From Lanius collurio (taxonomy: Eukaryota > Chordata > Aves > Passeriformes > Laniidae), in contig JACBWW010000003.1 of assembly GCA_020086605.1 (NCBI GenBank), forward strand, positions 50,936,106-51,000,105: DNA of 64,000 nt. Reading direction: 5' to 3'. A program made the translations under genes and the position numbers. Positions 41,722 through 55,106 of the stretch are shown here, one piece after another (the first letter of the stretch is position 1; each line of letters begins with the position of its first letter). The notes under the pieces were generated by a model. The model saw only the letters and a list, made by a program, of their open reading frames with translations. It did no database searches and was not told the origin of the DNA.

Positions 41722-44700
41722 AGAGAAAAAATATACATTAATGAATGGTTTCAAAAATAATTAAGTCAGCTGTCCTTGTGCTGAATGTAGGTTATTTTTC
41801 ATACCATTACAGAAGTAAAAGGATGAAAATACATCTAACAGAGACAATGGAGGTACAGAAGCCATACGCATACTTATAATCATTAAAAGATTCTTGAAAT
41901 TAGGGAACAAAACAATTTTTCTGCTGTAGAATATACTTTCAAATTCTGTGCCCTCCCTCACCAAACATGCATCTAATTCTCAGTGCAATTTCCTCCTTTA
42001 TAATTCCAGGCACATTATTATACATTGTGCTTTATTAATTGATTTTGTTAACAACCCTCTGTAACTTTTACTCACCTTGGAATGTTTCATTTGTTTTTAA
42101 GAATATTAACATTTCGTGTATCTTTGCCTTTGTGAAATAAATGATCAAGGGATTAAAGGCAACAAACACTTTTCAGAATACATTTATTGAATCACAAAAA
42201 TTTTTATTTTTAAAGTCATTCTAGTAGAGCAACTGAATGCAAGATTTATTTTTGCACTTAAGTTCAAAGGTTTACACAGCCCATTTGAATCACAGGTGTT
42301 TTCACTTTCAATACAAGTAATCAGTGAAAAGAAAAATAGTTTTGGGGGTTAGTTCTGACCCTATACCTAGAAAACATACAGGCAACACTACTAGCAGTGG
42401 AAGGGAAATTGACTTAGGGACTATACATGTATAAAGATGGAAGCAGTCAGGTATTTTTACTTACTGGAACATCTCAAAAGAGAAAGAAGCAGTTCTTGTT
42501 CATTACCCAGGTCAGACATTTTGGAATAAATATTTCAATGTGTTGCTACTATTGTCTTCCAAAAGATCTACAATATCTTCATTTGCTAGGTTTAATTATA
42601 GAAGATGAAGCTCTCATCTGCAATTCTTTCAGTTAATTATACACTCTTAAAGCTTTAAAATAGTATATTAAAACTGCATTGTCTTTAAATTGTTGACTTT
42701 TTTTTGACTGATTTTTTTTCTTAAAAAGTCAGTTCCATGTTCCTTACTCATGATCTTATCATATATCTGTTTCAGTTTTTAAAAAGCCTCTTTTTGAAGG
42801 AAAAGACTGAACATTATATTTATAAAAAATTGAAACAAAATTATTTCTGAGACACTTCCAAAGATTCTTGTCCATTTTTTTAAGAGGAACTATAGGTGAC
42901 ATGCTGAGTTATGTTCATAATTTCTTCTTTAATCTCCAGAAAATTAATCATTTATTTTTTTATTAGTTCTGCTTATTTTCAAAATAATATTTATTTGGAT
43001 TCAAGTCTTCTTTTTGGTGTTGCTAAAGAAAACTAAGAAGCTTTTAATCCAGTTAATTGTTTCCATCAGATTTTTTACTTTTGTCAAATCTTTCTTCATA
43101 TTCAGTGAATTTCATTTTGCCATTGAGAAAGAAAAGTTCCTTGTGACTTCCACTGCTATTTCCCATTTTGAATTATGTTTCAAACTAGGTACACAAAATT
43201 CAGGCAAGAGATACAGCAATCACAACACGCAAACATAATTGTCATCAGGAATTGTATCCTGGGAAAACTGTAAAAATGGAATTGTTAAGCTGTATTTGTA
43301 TTGTAATGGATGATTATAAAATATTTACCCAGAAATGTTACCATGAGTCAAATTCCAAGGTCTTTTTGTATGTTTTGTAAGTATTTCAGTCCTAGTTTTG
43401 CCTCTAGCTTTGTCTTGTGAACCCTTCTGTCTAGAAGTATAACACTGAAGAAAGTGAACTAATACATGACTTAAAATCAGCCACTCTAGAAAGAGAAAGG
43501 TCCACATATTTTTGGTAACTTTTTTTTTCTATCATTTCTATCATTTGTGCATTTCTTAATGAAATACAGACAAAAATGTGAGAACATAAGCAAAAAGTTT
43601 CATTGACTTGAGACAAAATAGATTAAGAAGAGATGTGAGGTGGCTGAGACATGAAGACACAAAGAGGACTTACTGCCAAAAAGGGGTTAATATGGAAGAG
43701 CAGAAAGCTCAAGCAAGGGGTTTTGAGCCCTTTATGATCAATTTATGTGAGTCAAGCTGTTTTCTCAAATTAAGCAGGAATATGCTGCAGCCACTTGGGA
43801 AGAAATAATTTAGATCCTGTTCCTTCCTTTTTCTGTGCCAGAATACTTTTTTTTTATTAATTTAACTGCAAAATGCTGTAATGTATAGTGACTGATACCT
43901 GACCAGCTGACATTATGCCACAAGAAACAAAATTCTGATTATTAGAAAATGAACAGTTCACTATTCCTGTGTTTTCTGGTGCTCGTTGTTGTCTACTCCA
44001 TTTGGCATGTGTTTATTATTTTATTTTATTGCATTTAAAAAAAAGAAGTTTCTTAAAATTAAATAATAACAAGCATATTTAAAGGCACTGCAAAAATATT
44101 TTCTAAATTACCAAAAGTTGATAAAATGGGAGTATCCAGTACAGTTTGCCTCTGGGAAACAATAACTGAAAACTATTATCCAGTTTGCATAAAGATCAAA
44201 GAACTTCAACTGAAGAATTTGAGTGTGATTTTTTTTTTTCTTTATTGATGGATGGATAAGTACTCCCTAAATAATGACTTATTCTTAATCATTTGCTATC
44301 CCCTGTCAACAATCATGAAATACCCAAAGTCACCTGTCCAAACTTGACGTCTAAACTTGGGCCACAAATTATTTCTGAATTCATGTTCATGTTAGCCTTC
44401 AATGTTCTGTAGCAATTCTATAGAAAAATAAAATATTTTTCCTTGTGCTTTGCGGTTTAACATTTTACTTATAACCTTACATATTTAATTGTCTTTTATT
44501 TTACAAGATCAACAATGCAAGGCTATTCAAAAAAGATTTTTCTCTTGAAATTTTGATAGTAACAATAAATTTATGTGTTTCCTCAAAAAATAAACAAAAT
44601 AGATTTCTAAGGGGTTTTCTAATAGATTTCCAATTGTGTGATTTTTTTTAATGTCAAAATTCCTGGTGCACTTTAATGTTAATACTGCCAATAATTTAAG

Positions 44701-44982
44701 ACAGTGAGGGAATCCATTAATTCAAAATATGCCAGCACAAGCAAGCTCCCTTTTAAACAGGCAAGAACTAGAAAAGCAGACTTTCCATGCCTCTAAATAT
44801 CTAAATGTTTCTATGGCCTTCATCACTATAACATCTGGACACTCAAAGAGTTTGGAAAGCATCTAGCAACAGACAGAATTGGCCAAAAATAGTTTTCTAG
44901 TTAAAAATTTCATCAAAGAAATTTTAGTTCCGTTTTAAAAGTAAGAAATATACATGTATAGAGAATACATCTACCTGTTTTT

Positions 44983-45001
<19 letters not shown>
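44983..45001. repeat. Poly(A) run, 19 bases
   Basis: Nineteen A followed by GAAAGAAAAGAAAA, just left of the CR1/LTR cluster. Confidence 0.93.
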
Positions 45002-45015
<14 letters not shown>

Positions 45016-45091
45016 AATACTGGTATAATTTAAATAATATTAGATTATGAACAGTATTCTCAGTACAATTCCTATCACAAAATTAGAAAAT

Positions 45092-45557
45092 TACTGAGAT
45101 TGGTAGTCTTCACCAATTATCCAGTACAGTCCTTTTGCAGACATGACAGCAATTTAGAGCAGATGCTCCGGCCCATGGATAATCAGGTTTTGAATATCTA
45201 TGGGGATGGAGATGCCACAACTTCTTTGAGTAACCCGACCTAGCATCCTGCCTACCTTACAGGTTTTATCCCTTGCCTTGACTTGCCTTGCCTTTCTTTC
45301 CCTTGGCTGAAAAGTCCCAACTCTCTGGTTTTAATCATCTTGATCATCTCAAATATTTGCAGAAGGTGACCAGGACTATTTTCTCCATCCTTTTCCCAGG
45401 TACAGAGGTAAGACTGACTGGCTTATAGTTCCCTCAATCCTTGTCCTTGCTTTTCTTGAACTTAGGAATGTTGTTGTCTTGTTCCAGACATTGGGAACCT
45501 CCCTCAGATGTCATGACCATTCAAGGATAACTGACCTCCCATGAAACCTATCATGTG
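45092..45557 (-). mobile_element. CR1 LINE, left part (3' tail plus reverse transcriptase piece)
   Basis: Read on the minus strand, 45540-45350 gives FKKSKDKD, then a stop, then GNYKPVSLTSVPGK, the unmistakable CR1 reverse transcriptase segment. The 45092-45240 part resembles the CR1 3' tail (CAGGTTTTGAATATCTATGG, then GGAGATGCCACAACTTC). The region between 45250 and 45350 is short for a full copy, so part of ORF2 is deleted. The copy is interrupted at 45558 by an LTR. Confidence 0.8.
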
Positions 45558-46159
45558 TGTCTTGGGGTGACTTTATGATGTGTACCCCTTGTTGCTGCTC
45601 TGTGCCCAGAAATTAATTTTGTGCCTTTAAACTGAGCCGGAGCAGGGAGAGAGAAAAAAAATGAGTGAATTTTCAAAGCTGTTGTTCAAGGACACAGATA
45701 CACACTCCTCTGCATTCTCCTGCTGCAGTAGAGAGTAGAAGAATCACCTTTCTTGCTTTTTAGCCAGCTTTCTGCTCCTTTTCTTCAGAAGGAGACGAAG
45801 AGTTGAACTTTGTTTTCCTGGGACTTTGGTTTTCACCCCTCTTCTCTTCTGGACTGTTGCCACATCAGAACACATCGGGAGAGTTTTACCAAGAAGGCCT
45901 CAGAGGTCCAAGGAGGAGGAGAGAGACCACACCTACAGAAGGACTCTGAAATCTTCCCCCAGGTTTCTCTCCACAAAGAGAGGTTTTATTATTTACCATT
46001 ATTATTCTTTTCTTGTGTGTTTGTTAAATAAATAGTTTTTACCTCTTTCACTGTCCTCCAAGGAAGATTTCTTTTTTCCTGAACCTGGTGGGGGAGGGGT
46101 GGTTGCAACCTGCCTTCTATCAGAGGATATTTTCCTCCAAATTTTTCCAAATCGGCACA
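45558..46159 (+). mobile_element. Solo LTR (about 602 bp) inserted in the CR1 copy
   Basis: It starts TGTCTTGGGGTGACTTTATG and ends CCAAATCGGCACA, with AATAAA at 46027-46032. It resembles a common bird endogenous retrovirus LTR type whose end reads CCGGCACA. Flanks are ATGTG (45553-45557) and ATGTC (46160-46164), a five-base duplication with one mismatch. No viral gene remains. Confidence 0.72.
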
Positions 46160-46690
46160 ATGTCCCACGGGTGTGCATTGGCCCAGTTTGTCTAAGCGCT
46201 CCCTCATGTAGTCCTCCTTCAAGTCATCCTTACTCCAGAATTTTCTGCTTCTCAGTGTTCTGAGATTGTTCAAGATTGTTTTACTGGTAAAGATTGTAGT
46301 TCAGAAAAAATTTATTAATTCATGTTTCTTTGCATCATTTTCCTTCAGAGACTTCACCCCAGATTCAATTCTACATGGGTTTTGACTTTCCTAACCCCAT
46401 CTTTTCAGTATGTTTCAAGTTCTAATATTCCTCCTTGAACATCTGAACCTGCTTCAACCTCTTGAATTTTTCTTTTTTTTAGGTTCAAGTTTTATCAGCA
46501 GCTTCTTGTTCATCTGTGCAGGTTCTTTGCCACCTTAGTTTGATAGTCTGATGACTGGCATGGACCATTTCTTTCCTGTAGTGGTGATCCCTGAAAATGA
46601 AATATATTTCCTGTATTTCTCATCTCTCCAGGGCCAGGTACAGAGTCTTCCAAAAGAGATCCCTGAATTGCTCACATTTCTGTCTGTATT
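46160..46690 (-). mobile_element. CR1 LINE, right part (ORF2 between endonuclease and reverse transcriptase)
   Basis: On the minus strand 46665-46480 follows a CR1 ORF2 order: a segment like GGGATCTCTTTTGGAAGACT, then CTGGCCCTGGAGAGATGAG, then GGATCACCACTACAGG, then AAGGTGGCAAAGAACCTGCA and AGATGAACAAGAAGCTGCTG. Nearer the LTR, MRERLDKLGQC resembles the region before KSMGPDG. It is the upstream part of the same CR1 body split by the LTR at 45558-46159. It is diverged and frameshifted. Confidence 0.7.
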
Positions 46691-47176
46691 CAGTCTGACT
46701 GAGATAGAGTTCATTTTTCTTTAGCAGCCCTCACAGTGTTGTGCTTGGCATTGGTAGCTGGAAGGGTGTTTATAACACACCAGTGTTAACAAGGTGCTGG
46801 GAGTGGCAAGATCCTGGGAGGGGACACAACCAGGTCAGCTGACCCAAATTAACCAGAGATATTCCATACCATCAGATATAAAAGCCAAGGGAGAGAGGAG
46901 TATTGAGGGTGGTATTTGTTATCCTGCAATGTTTGCTTTCTGGAGTCACTGCTATGTGTGCTTAGGCCCTGGGAAATGTTCGAGCATAGCTCTCTGACAG
47001 GAAGTAGAGATTAACTTTTCCCTTTACTTATGTGCACACAAATTTGTTCTTGTCTTTTGTTGCTTTAAACCTGCTGGTTGTTTTCCATTGTATTCTCTCT
47101 CCCTTGTCCCACTGGGAAGGGAACTGATAGAGTGGCTTGGTGGGCACCTGATGTCCAGCCAAGGTCAACCACTATG
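46685..47176 (+). mobile_element. LTR, avian ERVL-like
   Basis: The order GAGATAGAGTTCATTTTTCT, then TAGCAGCC, TAACACACCAGTGTT, GGGAGGGGACACAACCAGG, CAGCTGACCCAAATTAACCA and ATATTCCATACCATCAGATA follows the common bird ERVL LTR. The right end near GTCAACCACTA is approximate. The left edge lies between 46681 and 46697, directly against the CR1 body. A chance ORF inside it is not a gene. Confidence 0.78.
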
Positions 47177-50100
47177 CTGACCCAGTAAAGAATTGAACCC
47201 AACTCAAAATTTAAACCTTACAGATATAATTGTCACTAATGCTAGTATTGATCAAATAGTATTTACCTGTATAAAATATATTTATTTTATATATTATGCC
47301 AGCTATTGGATATAAAGAAATACTCTTAATGAATTAAGTGGATAACAAAGGAATAAGATCATAATAATTTCTTCATCCTGGGTTTTCTCTTTGTAGGGAG
47401 TTTTTGTGTGCCTAATGATTTATTGAAGTAAGAAAGCTTTAGTGTAAAACAAAGTCCACTACTGCTGTAATTCACTTTCCTTTAAGAAAATACCAGAAGG
47501 ACTAACATGGTTTAAGCATTGTTATTACAGAAACTCAAATGTGCATATAAGCCCTCCTGGTGAGGGTCCAGGTATATGTTTAAAGGCTGAATCAGCATTT
47601 ATAATGACAGGTCTTAGTAAATGACAAAGGAAAATTAAAATCAGACGTGTTGACTATAACAGGATCCAAATTACCTTTACAGTTCTTAATACACATATGT
47701 GGTTCCAATCAGAATCTATTTCAGTCTGGAAAAGGCATACATGAGCTATACAATGGTCATTATTTTCTACAGTAACATCACTTTTTCTCTTGCACCAAAT
47801 CAGTTTGAAAAACTGAGCAAAATCTCAACAAACAAAAGACCCAAATGAATCGATTGATTTGCTAAGAATGATAATTTAAAATTGTGCTTGAAAATGGTAG
47901 TTTAGATAATCTTCTCTAACATATTTAAAACAGGTTTCTTCTAACTGTGAATGAAAAATTAAGGTGTTAAGGCGTCTAACAGTTGTGGTATAAAGTAAGT
48001 CTAATTTTAGAACTAAAGGTCTTTCTCAGAATTTGAGGTTACTCTGTAGAACTTAACTTCTTATAGTTTCAAACATGATTTCTGTTATCAGTCTAAGTAA
48101 TACTTATAAAAGAGAGGGTTTTTTTACAACATGAACAAACAAAATATGAAAATTTCATTTCACAGTGAAAAAAACCCATAAAAATCTGTTTCTATGCCTG
48201 CTCCACTGACATTGCCTTTTCACTTATGATTCAGCTTTTAATTTTTTTCCTATGAATGCCTATAAAAATTTACAATACCATATTTAATTGTTTTTATGAG
48301 AAAGGAAAAAAAAAACAGAAAAGAAGTCCACATTTTTGAGAAGCTTCCTTAAAACACAGAGAAAGAGAAATCTCTCATTAGACAAAAGTCTCTGTGGTGA
48401 TTAAGGGTAACAAGTATGCACTAAGAAAGAAGAAATGCAAGTTTCTCATGCATCTTAACTCCCAAATCTGGAGACCCCATTCACTGTGCTAAGTGGTGGT
48501 TCATGGTCAGTCAGCCAAATGATAAACAACAATGGAGAAAATCTATGCTTTAAATAAACAGCATTCAGGCATAACTACAGGAAGCAGGAAACTACTCTCT
48601 GAGTTTTTCTCTCGATGAGAAAGACTCAGCAAGACTTTACTGTAGATCATTTTAGTGCCATGGATCAAATGATCAACTGATAGGAAAAGCCCTTGTGCCC
48701 ATTCTCTTAAGAAAGAGAGGAATTCTTCACAAAATTGACACCTTCATGAAGATTTGACTACACTGGTATGATGACAATCACTTTGATCCCGTTTTCTCTG
48801 CAGGAGTTACAGGTTTGGTTTTGGGGTTTTTTTTTAGGAAGAGAAGGGGAGGAAAGAGTGGTTGTTCTGGAGGATTTTTTGGTTGTTTTTTTTCTTTCTT
48901 TGTGAGAAACAAGACATTGTTTAAATTTTACACTTCCACGATTTCCTTTGGCTGTCTCTTTTAAGATACTTCAAACCAGCCATGGAGTATGCTTGAAAAA
49001 AATAAAATGCATAAATGAATAACAGAATATTTGCATCTAGAAATATTTTAAAGTTATTATTTATATAAAGTGGCTCAGCATTCATTGACTGCAAGCCAAG
49101 AGTTTTGCATAACATAATTTAATCATGAAAATTATATTTAGTAAACTCAGAGATGAGCTGGTACAAAGGCTTATTATGACCCTTTGCTGTCTTAATCTAT
49201 GACAAGAGCAGAAAAATTACTTTTACTATAATGTCAAAGTTAAAGTCTACCTACTGCTGCAACTTGTATCTGTACCTCCTACTGGAACATAGCCTTTCTC
49301 TTTAAATGACTCCTTTCATTTAAGTATTTGCCTTCATAACAAACAGCAGATAAGAAAAAATGCATGACATTTTCCTTTGTATTTAGGATGAACCAGGAAT
49401 ACACTGTGATGCATTGAAGTAGAAATACAAATTACAAACTGACTATTTTCAAATTATGTTACACTCATGTAGACACCAAATAAACAGATATTAGCCCCGT
49501 TCTGCTGAGAAAAATGTCCAGCAAATCTGCAAGACAATTTGAGTGTATGCTGGTCTTTTTGAAGAGAAGTTGTTCAATAATCTGTGAGAAGGTTTTTGAA
49601 GGAAAAGACTGAAAGATGACACTCTAAAGAGATGACCTTACAGAATTCATGGATAGGAATATTGCTCTCAGTAAGGAAACCTAAATTAATTTTGACCAGC
49701 TCACATGAAAAATTAGAAAATCTGATCTTTTACCATTCAGTGTAATACTTCAGTTTGACATAAACCAGGGAATGTCTGAGTTAGAACTGCTAGTATCACT
49801 TCTAAATGAAAATAGTAGCAGAGGTGTCATTTTTTAAAAATGTTTCTCCTCTTACATTTCCAAACATTTGGTTGTCTGCCACTTACTGTTAATGCATTCA
49901 GTCTACTCTGTGTCTGTAACAGTAATATTTAGTGATACCAGTTAAATTTCTCTATAATGGTTGACACTTCTTAGCATGTGCTGTAACAGGAAAATTATTA
50001 ATTGTTTGTGACTACAAAGCAGAGTTCCTGCTAACATATCCTGCTGTGTAAATCTTGATTAATTTCAAAGCAAATAACAGAATAAAACAGTTGTCTAGTG

Positions 50101-52087
50101 TTCCTGACCTTAGAAGAAGTAAAAATTTATTCCACCTGTATGAGCCTGTTGGGTATACTGCAGACTAGATGTCAAAATAAGGCTAGTGAGAGGTTTTTGT
50201 GTAAACCATTGGAAGGGTATTCTTACTGGCCTGAGTTAAGGACAGAGGTGCTGAATGACTGAGCAATGAAACTAAATGGAGTTGATATACTAATGTTACA
50301 AAGAATAATTGGATATGAAAGAGGATAATTATATAACTGAAAAGTTGCTAAAGCTGTCAATAGGAAAAAGGAACCCCCATACACATAGATATATGTATAA
50401 CACACATAAGTATATATCTATATACATTTTCCATAGCTACTGAAAGATAGATTAGCTTTACACAAGTTTCTCAGTGTATAAAAGTATGACTATACAAGAC
50501 AGACCTAAAAAAGTCCTCAAATGTAACAGAATTTTATTTCAAGATCATCACAGGTATAGCACAAATTTACTCTTATAAGCAAATTAATATGAGTGATCAG
50601 AATAAAAACCATGGATGTTTTCCAAACCACACATAGATGTGCCAGTAAACTATAGTTGAATAGGGTGAACTAATTTGAATTTATACTAGTTTTTTCTCAA
50701 TGCATATGACTTAAACTACTGTGAAGTCCTTAATCTCTTAGTCTGTAGAAAAAGCCTTTACTGAATTATCTGCTTTTCATCGAGAGTTATTGGTGTTCCT
50801 TTGGCAGTCTCAACTGGAGATGTCAAATGGAAGCCTACACCTCCTAGGCTGACATCCAGATGATTAGGGAGAGAAAGGCAGAATAAATGATTCTCTCTGC
50901 AAACATGCAAAGGGAAGAACAGAAAGAGTTCTGGTTCTTAAAGTTCTCATGTGCCATTTTCCTCCCACAGATGAAGGTAAAGAAAGCAACTGTTCCATTC
51001 TATGATCTCAAAAAAACAGAGCACACAGATATAGACTGAGGTGCCAGCCATCTTCTGCTGTTCTTCCTTTGTTTAATTCTATGAAGGAAGTGTTGAATGG
51101 AAACATGATGATTTGTCCTCTCTCCTGTTACTGTGTTCCTGAGTTCTCAGACTAGGAGAGGAAGAGGGAGATGGGATCTGCCATATTTCATGTTTGACAA
51201 AAGGAAATGTTTACCTGAATGTATGAAAAGACAGTAAGAATATGTTTGGGGACAGGAGATGGGGTATTTATTAATACTAGAAGCATAGCATGAGGAAGTG
51301 ATGTAAAACTGCACAGAGAAAAGCTTATATGCATATTTCTCCACAAATTGGCATAATTCCACATAAAATGGGAGATTTAGGACTTTTCCTGGAGCTGGAA
51401 GATGACTGAACTCTCTTAATTAACACATTTCCTGCTTTCTTCTAAAATCCACAGAGTTTATTACAGTACTTGAACTATCACTCTCCTCTGGCTTCAAATC
51501 TCTGCCTCCCTTTCTTCTTCTCCCTTTCTGCTGCTCACATCCCTCTCTCCTGGCCTGAACCATCATGCATGCATGTAAAGGTCTTTCAGGATCTGCAACA
51601 ACACAACCATAGAGTGAAAACAGTTAAAAAAGGACTTTTTCTTTATTGCTACTTATATAATGTTATTTTATATTATATTATTAAGTACAGAATATTTTAT
51701 TTGCAATAATTTAAAAGTTAGCAGCATGTGCATCTGCAATCTGTTACGGAACCTTGAAGGAAGCATCAAACCAAACTTTCTTTTCTCTATATTGACTTGT
51801 TTTGATTTTACTCAACTGAAACTTAACCATCTATTATTATCACTTGTTTCAACAGGTAACATAGGTTTATTTATCCCTACGGACAAAAAAAACAATGTAT
51901 CTTATCATTTTAACAACTTTAATGCTGTTCAGATTTATTATTTGATATCTGAGATGCTGAATTCATCTCATTTTGCCTAACCTGCCTAGAAAGTAGATAG
52001 TTCTTTGCACCTTATTATTCAACATTTTTGCTGAGTGGAAGTAAATACAGCACCACATTAAAAAGAAAGCAGGCCTCTGTTCCTGTG

Positions 52088-52495
52088 TGTCCCGGCTTCA
52101 GCCAGGACAGGGTTACATCCTGCAGCAGCCAGGAAGGGGCAGGGCCAGGACAGGTTATTGTCACCTCAGTGTCATTGCTGGGGGCTGGGGAAGGAAGGCT
52201 CTTTGAGGAGAAGAGGTTCCTTCAGGGCCAGTAAGCCTGGCAGAGGGTATTGTCTATTATCATCTGGGTTTTTTTACATGTGCATTGTTTTCTTATGCCC
52301 TCTGTCATTCTGCTACTGATCTTATTCTTACCTCTTTGCTGTTTACAGTGAATCATTCTTATCTCAAAGCATGATCTTTTGTGCCTCTAGTTCTTACCCC
52401 CACGCACCCACAAGAGGGAAGGGGAATGGGGTAGCAAGTGGCAGTACAGTTTTAGTGGGAGCACTAAATTGTACTAAATTTCCCAAATCACAACA
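52088..52495 (+). mobile_element. Solo LTR (about 408 bp), avian ERVL-like
   Basis: It starts TGTCCCGGCTTCAGCCAGGA and CAGGGTTA, the usual left end of this bird LTR type, and ends AAATCACAACA. The right part has the expected TGCCTCTAGTTCTTACCCCC. Flanks CTGTG (52083-52087) and CTGAG (52496-52500) are a five-base duplication with one mismatch. The inner part is decayed. Confidence 0.75.
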
Positions 52496-55019
52496 CTGAG
52501 AATTTTGCTTCACTCAGTATTTTGAATTTTGTTTAAAATTTTTGAAATAATGTCAGTCTCAATGTCTTGCATGGAAAATATACCTCTCATACGTTGCCAA
52601 TGTCATTTCTAAACTAGGGAAAGAGGGTTGAAGTGATAGTACAGCTGAAGTAGAACAGTTTGACAAAAAAAAAATAGATGGCCCTAGGCAGTAATTATAT
52701 TTTGTTTAATAGACTGAGGGTTAACAGACATAGAGCACCGACTAGTGAGAATCAGAAATTTAATCCGAATAAAAGCTACATGGAAAAGCCTACTGATAAG
52801 TTAGGCAATATATTTTTTTATATAAAAGTACACTAGCTTGTAAACATCCTACTGAAATACTTTAATGAAGGTGTGCAGACATCTCCCTATATTATTCAAG
52901 TCCTACATGTAGTCTTTCTTAGAAACTAAAGTAGGTCTTCGGTCACTAGAAATGTTTTTTAATTAGCTATTATTGTGGTATATAACACATTTCAAATCTA
53001 TGAAAATGCCTCACAGATCCACCATAGATTAATGCCATAAACCTAAATAAAGCAGAAGAATGAGAGAATGTTTCACATCTACTTTGCACAGGCTGTGTTT
53101 TCTGAGGTTATTTTACCAAGGCAGTAATCAAAGCTGCAGACCTAGCTGCTAATTTGCAATTAGCTGTTTTGTGCAGTTTAAACTTCTGGCTTCAAATCTG
53201 AGGGGAATAGCAAGCACAAAAATATGTGTTCACTGCTCTGAAAGTCCATCAGTGAGCAATACAGTAATGAAAAAAAAATATTGTATTATTTCTGTTCTTC
53301 TAAATAAAAGACAATTCTTTGCTACTATGATGTGCAAGTACTCAGGATTCTCTGAAACGGACAATTAGGTGGAAAGCTTTTCGTCTGGGCCCAGTAATTG
53401 TACCTACTGATTTTTTTTTTTTTTTTTAATGTCTCTTGCAAAATAGTATGTGAACAGGAAAAGAATCCAAGACCATACAGCTAATGACATTTACTTTAAG
53501 CTGAAGAAGCTACTACTCAGGTAATAACATTCTGAGACCTGTTGTGCATATGGCATGATCTGTCACTTCACTGGTCCATTTTATTGAGGAAAGTGAGTGG
53601 AAAAGGTTAGATGAGTCTGAGAGTAAGCAGGAGGCCGTTGCCCTGCCACTACAAAAGTGTTCTGAAGTGCAGAAGTGTGAAGATCTTGTTAATTTTGAAC
53701 ATGGGCAGCATTTTCCAATCCTGCTTCATTGTGTTTTTATACAATTGCTCATGCACTTTGAGAAAACAAATCTGAATCACACTTCCACAGTATCTGACTG
53801 TGATTTTCTGAAAACAAAGAGGAGTATACTGGCAAAAGTAAAACATCTGAATTATGTTAGTTGTTCATTTTTCTTTTACAGTCACTGAAGAAGAAAGGAA
53901 ATGCTTGCAACTTTTTGTTGTTTTCCTGTAGATCTTAATAATAGCCTGTATATAACAGAAGAAATATCCAAAGAGAAAACAGATCAAGAAAAAATGTTTT
54001 TATTGATGTCCCTTGTAACAGTTATAACAAAATAATTCATAAAACTATTATCTATCAAGACACAAATTACATGATGTTGAAATTATTGTATTCTAAAAAA
54101 ACCCTTCATTGCAGTTCTGGGGAGAACTGAATTTGAATTTAAGAAAATTATTAAAAAAAAATGTTAGCAAGGGAACATGAAATTGGCTAATGAGTTGTTG
54201 TAGTGCAGGGAATCCTTACAACAATATATAAGACAGTGATGGACTTGGAAGGAAGGATGAAGAGCTATTTTGTAGGCATCTCCACAATGAGTTATTAAAT
54301 CAGGTGCCCAAATCTGAAGGCTGGTTTTTCCTCAGTAAGTTTGTGTTTAAATATCTCTCTAATGCATATTGAGGGACCATAGGGAGATTAACCTCTGAAG
54401 TAATGTACATAATAGAAGGAATAAACAATTTAAATTCTGGAGTAACAATAGTATTAATAATAGGAATACAATAATAGAACAATATTAAGCCAAAATAAAA
54501 AAGAACCTTAAGACAGGAGGTTTAATTCAAGCCATACTGTAAATTATGTAATAAGGGTTCTACATTTAATGGCAAAGGCACTTTGAAAAAACTCTTGTTT
54601 CTTCAGTCACCTCTCAGCTAATTTAGAGGTACTAATTAAAAGTACAACAGCTTTCTGCATATAATAATTATCTTTTATCATCTTACTAGTAAATGTTATT
54701 GTTTAGATCAGATGATTAATCAGTTCATTCATCTGAAACAAATTATCACTTTAGTTTACTGAATCATGTGGATGAAATTAGTATTTGAGTAATTATTTTT
54801 CTTTTCATTAGTAGGCAAATTCAAAAGAATTCCCAGCGGAATACTACCAAATTAAAAAAAAAAAAAAATAAAAAAAAAATAAAAAGAGAGAAAATATCGA
54901 AATAATCCTTCATAGTCAAAACCATAAAAAAGTTATATAAAGGAAACCTGTGAAAGGAAAAAGAGAAAATGTTCCAGCCATTTGGTAGCAGTAAATAGGA
55001 GAATCAGGACTTCAATATG

Positions 55020-55106
55020 ATCTCTATAGTAATCAGATTCTATACAGAATTCTATAGAGATCTCTATAGTTATCAGATTCCAGTCTGGCAACAGATGTGT
55101 TGCCAG
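55020..55106. repeat. Direct repeat with an 18-base palindrome and an adjacent hairpin
   Basis: Two 21-base copies start at 55020 and 55060 and differ at one base (ATCTCTATAG then T, A or T, ATCAGATTC). CTATAGAGATCTCTATAG at 55052-55069 is a perfect palindrome. CTGGCAACA (55085-55093) and TGTTGCCAG (55098-55106) are perfect nine-base inverted arms with a four-base loop. It is an intronic structure of unknown meaning. Confidence 0.88.

Noticed and set aside
41469..41754. Minus-strand ORFs of 67-89 residues starting in a Phe run
   Set aside because: The Phe run is the 30-base poly(A) read in reverse. Only 41480-41564 is coding, as CSMD3 exon 1.
45810..46035. Two overlapping plus-strand ORFs of 69-73 residues
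   Set aside because: They lie wholly in the solo LTR 45558-46159 and have no recognisable protein content.
45989..46273. 94-residue minus-strand ORF
   Set aside because: It runs across the border of an LTR and a CR1 body. The N-terminal part is a CR1 fossil and the rest is reversed LTR sequence.
52028..52234. 68-residue plus-strand ORF with Gly and Ser rich end
   Set aside because: Most of it is the left end of an LTR.
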